Shown here: piece after piece, positions 1 to 5,221 of the stretch
Position numbering within the stretch: the first letter of the stretch is position 1
Layout: every line of letters begins with the position of its first letter
From: Bacteroidota bacterium
Lineage (GTDB): Bacteria; Bacteroidota; Bacteroidia; UKL13-3
Assembly (NCBI GenBank): GCA_004293295.1
Contig: RDYC01000325.1
Coordinates: 1-6,478, forward strand
Reading direction: 5' to 3'
DNA length: 6,478 nt
The notes under the pieces: model-generated
Told to the model about the DNA's origin: nothing
Database searches by the model: none
The model's input: only the letters and a program-made list of their open reading frames with translations
Made by a program: the position numbers and the translations under genes

Positions 1-1007
1 TATTTACCATCCTTAAAAATTGGGCCTATTATGCTTCCTACAGAGTCTCTAAACAAACGGTCTACCACTTCTTCCGGAAATTCAGCTCTTGATTTTGCAG
101 TTGGGTCAAACTTTACCTCGCTATTTGCATCAACATAAAGGGTATCGTTGGTTGCCGTGCCAAATTGTATCAATTGGTCATTAACCCATTTTTGTGCCGT
201 AGCAGTATCTTCAGCAGAGGCAACGGCATCAAAAGTGATGAACTCAAGCTTGCGTGAGTTATCTTTTTCAGCATATTTTGTTAGGTTTTGGTTTAAATAT
301 GATTTTAAATCAGCCTCTTCAACTTTAATGGTGCTATCAGCAATGCTAAAATAGTTTAAAGCAACAGCATCAACATCGGCACTGCGTGAGCGATTAACAA
401 ATGTGTGGCGGGCTTCTAAAGAAGTGGCATACACCCCTTTTTTGATAAGGGCATAATATTTTTTAGATTGTTGTTCGTTCAACAACCCATCTTCAAAAGT
501 CAGCCATTGTTTTTTTCTTTCAGCATCTGTGCTGGCTTCCATGTCTTTTAAAAATTTAATCACTAAAGCGCGATCGAACTGTTGCTGCTGATTTTGAAAA
601 ATAGGGGCTGATTTAATTTGTGGATGAGGATCTTCTCCCTGTATCAAGTCAAAAAGTTCTTCATTCGTTACTTGGATGCCAAGCTCTTTGTATTCGTCAC
701 CCATTAAACCTTCCATAACCATTTGACCCCAAGTTTGTTCGCGCACCATATCAATAGTACTTTGGTCTATTTTGGCGTCAGGACCCATTTGTTGGCGGGT
801 ATTTTCCAGGTTGATATTAACCTTATCTTCAAAGGCTTTCGGGCTAATTTTTTGGCCAGCAATTACCCCTAAATCATTACTTTGTGAACCGCTAAAAATT
901 TGGCTATTACTTTGTAAGGCATCAGAAATAACAAACAATGCTAACGCTCCTCCAACAAACACAATGGCTAGTCCGGATCTGTTTCTAATTTTCTCTAATA
1001 TCGACAT
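1..1007 (-). CDS. PpiD/SurA-like membrane-anchored peptidyl-prolyl isomerase, N-terminal part (3' end off the left edge)
   Basis: The minus-strand frame is open from the ATG at 1005-1007 to the window edge, giving 335 codons without a stop. The protein begins MSILEKIRNRSG, followed by one hydrophobic segment at about residues 12-31 (GLAIVFVGGALALFVISDAL), which reads as an uncleaved inner-membrane anchor. The rest is charged and helical with NxxQ/E-rich stretches, as in the SurA_N/PpiD chaperone arm; GVIAGQKISPKAFEDKV (47-63) and a tail of VGSIIGPIFKDGK are typical of the Bacteroidota form. By family knowledge these proteins are about 700 residues long, with one or more parvulin (PpiC-type) rotamase domains after the helical arm; that catalytic part is outside the window, so isomerase activity is inferred from the family. 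The likely role is folding of secreted and outer-membrane proteins in the periplasm. It is transcribed divergently from the methyltransferase gene. No Shine-Dalgarno sequence precedes the start, as is usual in this phylum. Confidence 0.87.
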   Translation of the reverse strand, partial: MSILEKIRNRSGLAIVFVGGALALFVISDALQSNSQIFSGSQSNDLGVIAGQKISPKAFEDKVNINLENTRQQMGPDAKIDQSTIDMVREQTWGQMVMEGLMGDEYKELGIQVTNEELFDLIQGEDPHPQIKSAPIFQNQQQQFDRALVIKFLKDMEASTDAERKKQWLTFEDGLLNEQQSKKYYALIKKGVYATSLEARHTFVNRSRSADVDAVALNYFSIADSTIKVEEADLKSYLNQNLTKYAEKDNSRKLEFITFDAVASAEDTATAQKWVNDQLIQFGTATNDTLYVDANSEVKFDPTAKSRAEFPEEVVDRLFRDSVGSIIGPIFKDGK

Positions 1008-1047
1008 GTTTAATTTTTTGGTTTATTTCAGTTAAATATAAAGCGAG

Positions 1048-1079
1048 CGAAAATAATTCTGTTCAGCGTATAATGCAAC
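1048..1079 (-). promoter_or_regulatory. weak candidate promoter for the foldase gene
   Basis: Read on the minus strand, GTTG (1076-1079) is followed after 20 bases by TATTTTCG (1048-1055). This matches the Bacteroidota pattern TTTG / TAnnTTTG at 3 of 4 and 7 of 8 positions. It would start transcription roughly 30-35 bases before the ATG at 1007. In such AT-rich DNA, matches of this quality arise by chance, so this is only the best candidate in the spacer. Confidence 0.25.
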
Positions 1080-1088
1080 TAAATTTAG

Positions 1089-1119
1089 CTTGCAGGATAG
1101 GTTTAAAAATAAAACTTTG
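1089..1119 (+). promoter_or_regulatory. candidate promoter for the methyltransferase gene
   Basis: CTTG (1089-1092) and AAACTTTG (1112-1119) are separated by 19 bases, matching the Bacteroidota TTTG / TAnnTTTG pattern at 3 of 4 and 7 of 8 positions. The spacing equals that of the strong promoter at 3140-3170. Transcription would begin near 1126, leaving a leader of only about 10 bases before the ATG at 1137. It may also serve the downstream histidine kinase, which has no promoter-like sequence in its own 48-base upstream gap. Confidence 0.35.
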
Positions 1120-1123
1120 CAAG
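1089..1123. repeat. short inverted repeat in the divergent spacer
   Basis: CTTGCA (1089-1094) is repeated in inverted form as TGCAAG (1118-1123), with 23 bases between. The arms coincide with the two elements of the candidate methyltransferase promoter. The loop is too long and AT-rich for a terminator. A 6-base arm can easily arise by chance, so a regulatory role is speculative. Confidence 0.2.
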
Positions 1124-1136
1124 TAATAATAGAATT

Positions 1137-1871
1137 ATGATGAATGTTGAGCAAGAAAAATCAGTCAAAGTAACACGCCTTTTGCTAATACCCAATTACT
1201 TAGCAAATGATAATCCGGTAAATTTTATTGCGGATTTTGTGCGGCAACAAACGCACCACCTCAAACATTTTATTGTTGAAAATGAAAAAGTTGCTCGAGG
1301 ATTAATAAAAAAATTGAATTTAGCCGCCTCACAACAGGAGCTTAACCTGATTTTGTGGAACGAACATAGCCGGCCGGAAGACATGAAACAGGTAGAAGGG
1401 TGGTTTAAACTTTCTATAGATATTGGAATAATTACCGATGCCGGGCTTCCATGCATTGCTGACCCAGGAGCTGAAATAGTAGCAATGGCGCATAAAAAGG
1501 GCATTGAGGTAATTCCTCTTCCAGGAGCATCAAGTATATTTATGGCACTAATGGCCAGTGGTTTTAATGGCCAGGGTTTTGCATTTAATGGGTATTTACC
1601 AATTGATAAGGCACTGCGTACCAAGAGAATAAAGCAATTGGAAGTTGATGCGAACTTACGTAAACAGTCGCAAATATTTATGGAAACCCCATACCGAAAT
1701 AACCAATTATTAGCCGATTTGTTGGCGATTTGTGGCAAACAAACCAAACTGTGTATAGCTTGTAATGTAACTTCGGCAGAGGGTTTTGTTAAAAGCAAAA
1801 CTGTAGAAGAGTGGAAAAAGGCCTTGCCGGATTTACACAAAAAGCCTACAATTTTTGTTATTTATTTTTAG
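1137..1871 (+). CDS. RsmI-like SAM-dependent methyltransferase (tetrapyrrole methylase fold), short Bacteroidota paralogue
   Basis: This 244-residue protein carries the landmarks of the RsmI branch of the tetrapyrrole methylase superfamily: LLLIPNYLAND (15-25, equivalent to the IPTPLGN loop of RsmI), HFIVENE (44-50), TDAGLPCIADPG (100-111), PLPGASSIFMALMASG (127-142, the SAM-contacting PGxSA region) and FMETPYRNNQL (181-191). RsmI 2'-O-methylates C1402 of 16S rRNA. This protein ends soon after KKPTIFVIY (235-243), so it lacks the extra C-terminal helical region of full RsmI, which is about 40 residues longer. Bacteroidota commonly carry such a short paralogue alongside true RsmI, so the substrate is unknown and I give no symbol. 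Two ATG codons stand in tandem at 1137 and 1140; either would serve, and about 12 non-conserved residues precede the fold. The long minus-strand open frame across 1196-1840 is a shadow of this gene. Confidence 0.88.
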   Translation: MMNVEQEKSVKVTRLLLIPNYLANDNPVNFIADFVRQQTHHLKHFIVENEKVARGLIKKLNLAASQQELNLILWNEHSRPEDMKQVEGWFKLSIDIGIITDAGLPCIADPGAEIVAMAHKKGIEVIPLPGASSIFMALMASGFNGQGFAFNGYLPIDKALRTKRIKQLEVDANLRKQSQIFMETPYRNNQLLADLLAICGKQTKLCIACNVTSAEGFVKSKTVEEWKKALPDLHKKPTIFVIYF

Positions 1872-1904
1872 AGTCGTTAATTAATTCCGTAATTCGTATC
1901 AGCC

Positions 1905-1912
1905 AAAGGGGG
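1905..1912 (+). promoter_or_regulatory. Shine-Dalgarno-like purine run before the histidine kinase
   Basis: AAAGGGGG ends 7 bases before the ATG at 1920, the right place for a ribosome binding site, and supports that start. It stands out because the other starts in this window have no such motif. The match to AAGGAGG is imperfect. Confidence 0.35.
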
Positions 1913-1919
1913 TATAACA

Positions 1920-3137
1920 ATGAATAAAATCAATGACGCAGAAAGAATAGAAGCGTTAAATGCATATCATATACTTGATAGTGAAGAGGAGTCTCAGTTT
2001 AACGAGATGGCGGAGTTAGCTTCCTTAATATGTGAAGCACCCATATCCTTAATATCACTACTTGACGATAAAAGACAGTGGTTTAAGGCAAAGGTTGGTT
2101 TAGGAATTAAGGAAACACCCATAGAGCTCTCCTTTTGTAGGCATGCAATTATGCAGGAGGGCGTTTTTATTGTTGAGGATGCAATAAAAGACGAGAGGTT
2201 CCATGCAAACGAGTTAGTATTGGGGGGGCCGTTTATTCGATTTTATGCCGGTATGCCGTTGCAAACACCGCAAGGAGTTGGGTTAGGAACATTGTGTGTA
2301 ATTGATAGCAAACCAAGGCAGTTAAGCGACAGCCAAAAGTGGGCACTAAAAATACTGAGTAACCAAGTGGTTAAATTGTTGGAATTAAGAAAAGCCATGT
2401 TTGTGGTAGAAAAAACCAACCATGAGCTTTTGAACAAACAACAAGAATTGGAAAAGCTTATCAAATTTAAAAATAAAGTATTCTCCATCATAAGCCACGA
2501 TTTAAGGGGGCCAATTGGAAGCATAAGTCAAGTGCTTGGATTATTAAACAATGGAATGATTACAAGCGATGAGTTTGTAGAGGTTGTTCCCCGGCTAGCC
2601 AACCAAACCAACGAAGCAAGGGACGTATTAAACAACCTACTTTCGTGGGCAAATAGCAACAAGCCGGAAACAGAACCCCTTAAAAAAGCAATTAACTTAA
2701 ACGAAGGGTTGGAAGAAATTAGAAAATCACTTGAAGAGAGTGCGTTGAGAAAAGAAGTTGTTTTGTTGCTTGATACCGCGGAGTTACCCAACTCCATCAG
2801 GATTGATAAAGAGGGTTTAACCATTGTACTGCGCAACCTGATTAAAAACAGCATTAAGTTTTGTAGAAAAGGGGATGAAATCCGCATTGGATGCGAACCT
2901 AAGGAAGGAGAGTTGTTGTTTTATATTAAAGATACTGGCGTAGGCTTTGACGAAACCATTGGTTTAAAATTGTTTGATGAAATGCAACATGTAACAACAT
3001 ACGGAACAGCAAATGAAAAAGGTACAGGAATAGGGTTGTTGATATGCAAGAACATCGTTGAAAAAAACGGGGGAAAAATTTGGGCAGAAAGCAAGGCAGG
3101 CCAAGGAGCAAACTTTTACTTTACTATACCGGTGTAA
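1920..3137 (+). CDS. soluble GAF-domain sensor histidine kinase, orphan
   Basis: This 405-residue protein has three parts. Residues 1-155 form a GAF sensor domain of the widespread AERIEALNAYHILD...RQWFKAKVGL type, with the conserved FCRHAI (72-77), FYAGMPL (108-114) and GTLCVID (123-129). A helical, coiled-coil-like linker spans about 145-185 (NHELLNKQQELEKL). The kinase core follows: an H-box SHDLRGP with the phospho-accepting His193, N-box LRNLIKNSIKF (Asn310), G1 box DTGVGF (338-343), F-box-like LFDEM (351-355) and G2 box KGTGIGL (367-373), ending in FYFTIPV. All key catalytic residues are present. There is no signal peptide or membrane segment, so it should sense an intracellular or diffusible signal. 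No response regulator lies beside it, so its partner is elsewhere. It starts 48 bases after the methyltransferase gene, without its own clear promoter, and may be co-transcribed with it. A link to the paa genes is not shown; a strong promoter separates them. Confidence 0.92.
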   Translation: MNKINDAERIEALNAYHILDSEEESQFNEMAELASLICEAPISLISLLDDKRQWFKAKVGLGIKETPIELSFCRHAIMQEGVFIVEDAIKDERFHANELVLGGPFIRFYAGMPLQTPQGVGLGTLCVIDSKPRQLSDSQKWALKILSNQVVKLLELRKAMFVVEKTNHELLNKQQELEKLIKFKNKVFSIISHDLRGPIGSISQVLGLLNNGMITSDEFVEVVPRLANQTNEARDVLNNLLSWANSNKPETEPLKKAINLNEGLEEIRKSLEESALRKEVVLLLDTAELPNSIRIDKEGLTIVLRNLIKNSIKFCRKGDEIRIGCEPKEGELLFYIKDTGVGFDETIGLKLFDEMQHVTTYGTANEKGTGIGLLICKNIVEKNGGKIWAESKAGQGANFYFTIPV

Positions 3138-3139
3138 AA

Positions 3140-3170
3140 TTTGGAAAATTAAAAGTTATGTATAACTTTG
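3140..3170 (+). promoter_or_regulatory. Bacteroidota-type promoter of the tetR-paaAB operon
   Basis: TTTG (3140-3143), 19 bases, then TAACTTTG (3163-3170) match every defined position of the Bacteroidota housekeeping pattern TTTG / TAnnTTTG. It begins just after the stop codon of the histidine kinase. Transcription should start near 3174-3177, giving a leader of only about 15 bases before the ATG at 3191. No comparable promoter lies in the gaps before paaA (24 bases) or paaB (18 bases), so this one probably drives the whole group. Confidence 0.75.
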
Positions 3171-3186
3171 CCTAACAACTGTTAGG
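3171..3186. promoter_or_regulatory. palindromic operator, probable binding site of the adjacent TetR regulator
   Basis: CCTAACA and TGTTAGG are perfect 7-base inverted arms around a 2-base centre (AC). The 16-base palindrome abuts the -7 element, covers the expected transcription start and ends 4 bases before the regulator's ATG. Its size and symmetry suit a TetR-family dimer, and its position suits repression by blocking RNA polymerase. From memory, the phenylacetate repressor PaaR of Thermus uses a site of form CNAACGNNCGTTNG; CTAACAACTGTTAG inside this palindrome differs only at the inner G/C pair. The arms are too short, and there is no T-run, for a terminator of the upstream gene. Confidence 0.65.
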
Positions 3187-3190
3187 TTAT

Positions 3191-3802
3191 ATGTCTGACT
3201 CATTACAAATCAATCGAAAAGAGCAACTTATTGAGGTTGCTGCGAAACTTTTTCAGCAAAATGGGTATGCAGCTTCAAGCATGCGAGATATTGCAGCAGC
3301 AATGGGTATTGAAGCCGCTAGTATTTATCATCACGTAAAATCAAAAGAAGAAATACTTGAGACCATTTGTTTTGATATTGCGGATAAACTAATAACAGCA
3401 ATTGCTGAAGTGAATGACATTTATTTTAATGCTGAACAAAAGTTGCAATTGGCCATTAAAAATCATGTTATCATACTTACACTCAACCCGAACCAATCCG
3501 AAGTTTTTTTACATGAATGGCGCAACCTTTCAGAGCCTAAATTAGCTGAGTTTAAAGCCATGCGTGATAAGTATGAACAAGAACTAAGGGTTATTTTAAG
3601 CGAGGGTATAAATGAGGATATTTTTGATGCGGTTGATACGAAATTTGCAGCACTTACTATTCTTTCAACCGTTAACTGGATAAACGAATGGTATAACCCG
3701 AACGGCAGCATGGATGCCACGCAAATAGCAACCAAGCTTACTGATTTTATTTTAGGTGGGTTGAGAAAAAAACTTGTTACAGACTTGAATTATAAACCAT
3801 AG
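3191..3802 (+). CDS. TetR/AcrR-family transcriptional regulator, likely PaaR-like repressor of the phenylacetate genes
   Basis: This is a 203-residue protein, the usual length for the family. The N-terminal TetR DNA-binding domain covers residues 8-60: helix 1 EQLIEVAAKLFQQNGY, then MRDIAAAMGIEAASIYHHVKS with the helix-turn-helix at about 30-48 (recognition helix around EAASIYHHV), followed by KEEILETI. The C-terminal ligand-binding domain contains FLHEWRNLSEP (103-113) and NWINEWYNPNGS (162-173), features shared with TetR regulators that bind acyl-CoA-type ligands, such as FadR- and PaaR-like proteins. It lies 24 bases upstream of paaA on the same strand, and a perfect palindrome overlaps its own transcription start. 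I infer an autoregulated repressor released by phenylacetyl-CoA or a related thioester. The family assignment is firm; the ligand and targets are inferred. The ATG at 3191 is the only good start, because the next Met lies inside the HTH. Confidence 0.9.
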   Translation: MSDSLQINRKEQLIEVAAKLFQQNGYAASSMRDIAAAMGIEAASIYHHVKSKEEILETICFDIADKLITAIAEVNDIYFNAEQKLQLAIKNHVIILTLNPNQSEVFLHEWRNLSEPKLAEFKAMRDKYEQELRVILSEGINEDIFDAVDTKFAALTILSTVNWINEWYNPNGSMDATQIATKLTDFILGGLRKKLVTDLNYKP

Positions 3803-3826
3803 ATTAATTATTAAATTAAATACGAT

Positions 3827-4831
3827 ATGTACGGAAATGCTTACATCGATCCAAACGAAAAACCCAAATCAATTCTTGATGGGGAGGATCCAATTAAATT
3901 AGCTGAATTTGAAGCACGTATTGCAAGGGGAGAAAAAATCGAACCCAAAGATTGGATGCCAAGGGAGTACCGCAAACAACTTATTCGAATGATTGAGCAG
4001 CACGCTCATTCAGAAATAATTGGGGCATTACCGGAGGGAACATGGATTACCCGAGCACCAGGTTTTAAAAGAAAAATGGCCTTGATGGCCAAAGTGCAGG
4101 ATGAAGTGGGCCACGCTCAATTGTTGTATAGTGCCGCTGAAACACTCGGAAAAAGTCGTGAAGAAATGACTAATGACTTAATTACAGGTAAATCTAAATA
4201 TTCTAATGTGTTTAATTACCCGGCTTACACTTGGGCTGATGCTTGCATTATTGCTTGGTTAATTGATGCAGGTGCAATTATCAATCAAGTTGCAAACGCT
4301 AAGGGTAGTTATGGCCCATACTGCCGAGCACTCGACAGAATTTGCACCGAAGAGAGCTTTCACTTGAAATATGGTCATGATAATGTAGTAACATTAGCAA
4401 CAGGCACACCCATACAACGTAAAATGGTGCAAGAAGCATTAAACCGCTGGTGGCCGCCAATTATGCACTTTTTTGGACCAAGTGATAAAATATCTAACCA
4501 TACTGAAATATTAATGAGGTGGAAAGTGAAGATGGCCACCAACGATGACATGCGTCAGCAGTTTTTAAACATGTATGTTCCTAAAATTTGGGACTTGGGA
4601 TTAACCGTGCCAGATGCCAACCTGAAAAAAAATGAAGATCCCGATAACAAATCGGGAGGAAAATGGGATTATACCGAGCCGGATTGGGATGAGTTTAAAC
4701 GAGTAATCAATGGCGATGGCCCTTGTAATGCAGAACGTTTAGCGGTGCGCAGAATGGCTGAAGAAAGAGGCCGTTGGGTTAGAGAAGCATTAATGAACAA
4801 AAACGAAAAGTATGTATTGCCTCTTGCTTAG
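3827..4831 (+). CDS. paaA: 1,2-phenylacetyl-CoA epoxidase, catalytic diiron subunit PaaA
   Basis: This 334-residue protein belongs to the ferritin-like diiron PaaA family. PaaA is the catalytic subunit of the PaaABCE oxygenase, which uses O2 and electrons delivered by PaaE to epoxidise the ring of phenylacetyl-CoA in the cytoplasm. The iron-ligand pattern is visible: Glu63 in HSEIIGALPEGTW, Glu93 and His96 in QDEVGHAQLLYSAAETLG (ExxH), a helix with Asp147 around AWLIDAGAIINQ, and Glu176/His179 in EESFHLKYGHD (second ExxH). The arginine- and tryptophan-rich C-terminal part (LNRWWPPIMHFFGPSD, 205-220, and ERGRWVREAL, 313-322) is also characteristic. The protein is slightly longer than the roughly 310-residue E. 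coli protein, mainly through its N-terminal MYGNAYIDPNEKPK segment and a linker near 267-285. The gene lies between the TetR gene (24-base gap) and paaB (18-base gap), as in a single operon. Nothing suggests inactivation. Confidence 0.95.
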   Translation: MYGNAYIDPNEKPKSILDGEDPIKLAEFEARIARGEKIEPKDWMPREYRKQLIRMIEQHAHSEIIGALPEGTWITRAPGFKRKMALMAKVQDEVGHAQLLYSAAETLGKSREEMTNDLITGKSKYSNVFNYPAYTWADACIIAWLIDAGAIINQVANAKGSYGPYCRALDRICTEESFHLKYGHDNVVTLATGTPIQRKMVQEALNRWWPPIMHFFGPSDKISNHTEILMRWKVKMATNDDMRQQFLNMYVPKIWDLGLTVPDANLKKNEDPDNKSGGKWDYTEPDWDEFKRVINGDGPCNAERLAVRRMAEERGRWVREALMNKNEKYVLPLA

Positions 4832-4849
4832 ATCCTAATCAAACAACAT

Positions 4850-5221
4850 ATGATTAAATCTCTTGATCCGCGCATTACGCGCGAAAATATTGAAGAAAAC
4901 TATACCATAGCACCACTTGTGCCAATGGACAATTGGGAAACGTATGAGGCGTTTCACCAAAAAAAACGGGGTGATCAGCATATGCATGTTGGTATTGTAC
5001 ACGCTCCTAATCCTGAAATGGCCTTATTGTTTGCAAAAGATCAATATGGGAGAAGAGGTGTTACGGCAAATATTTGGGTAGTTAAAACAAGTCAGGTGTT
5101 TTGCACAGAGTACGAAGACCAAGATATGTTTGAGACCACACCGGAAAAAGTATATCGCGAAGCAGGAGGTTATAAGGTGATGGATAAAATTAATAAGTAC
5201 AAAAAAGAGAAAAATGCCTGA
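4850..5221 (+). CDS. paaB: 1,2-phenylacetyl-CoA epoxidase, structural subunit PaaB
   Basis: This 123-residue protein is the small non-catalytic subunit of the PaaABCE complex, known in enteric bacteria to bridge PaaA-PaaC units. Conserved stretches are WETYEAFHQKKRGDQHMHVG (29-48), NPEMALLFAKDQYGRR (54-69) and IWVVKTSQV (75-83), matching the YEVF...HVGSLHA...MALENARDAYTRR...IWVVKAS pattern of E. coli PaaB. The enteric protein has about 95 residues; the excess here is about 25 residues at the N-terminus (from MIKSLDPRITREN) and a lysine-rich tail. Met26 (codon at 4925) would give a near-canonical length. I keep 4850 because it is only 18 bases from paaA and the extension seems, from memory, usual in Bacteroidota. 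An A8 run (4959-4966) lies in the QKK codons. The last 8 bases overlap the next gene. Confidence 0.93.
   Translation: MIKSLDPRITRENIEENYTIAPLVPMDNWETYEAFHQKKRGDQHMHVGIVHAPNPEMALLFAKDQYGRRGVTANIWVVKTSQVFCTEYEDQDMFETTPEKVYREAGGYKVMDKINKYKKEKNA

Noticed and set aside
148..1035. Plus-strand open frames at 148-354 and 772-1035
   Set aside because: Both lie antisense to the continuous 335-codon foldase frame, which encodes a recognisable protein; the plus-strand products show no domain.
1196..1840. Minus-strand open frame of 214 codons
   Set aside because: It lies wholly opposite the methyltransferase gene, and its translation is rich in Cys, Ser, Ile and Pro with no family features; the plus-strand frame carries conserved motifs throughout.
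2222..2228. G7 run in the GAF domain as a possible phase-variation tract
   Set aside because: The frame is intact and the residues around it (LGGPFIRFYAGMPL) match the GAF family, so no slippage is evident; the run is short and sits in a Gly-Gly-Pro coding context.
2243..3111. Minus-strand open frames at 2243-2524, 2528-2887 and 2926-3111
   Set aside because: They are antisense shadows of the histidine kinase, whose H, N, G1 and G2 boxes are all intact in the plus frame.
3171..3186. Palindrome as a terminator of the histidine kinase gene
   Set aside because: The 7-base arms with a 2-base loop lack a following T-run, and the element directly abuts a perfect promoter -7 box, so an operator is the better reading.
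3463..3735. Minus-strand open frame of 90 codons
   Set aside because: Antisense to the TetR gene, with no features of its own.
3803..3826. Separate promoter or second operator between the TetR gene and paaA
   Set aside because: The 24-base gap is plain AT-rich sequence with no TTTG, no TAnnTTTG and no copy of the palindrome, so paaA most likely shares the upstream promoter.
4959..4966. A8 run in paaB as a possible programmed frameshift
   Set aside because: It encodes Gln-Lys-Lys in a conserved position and the frame is open and family-like on both sides; no downstream structure or alternative-frame product is apparent.
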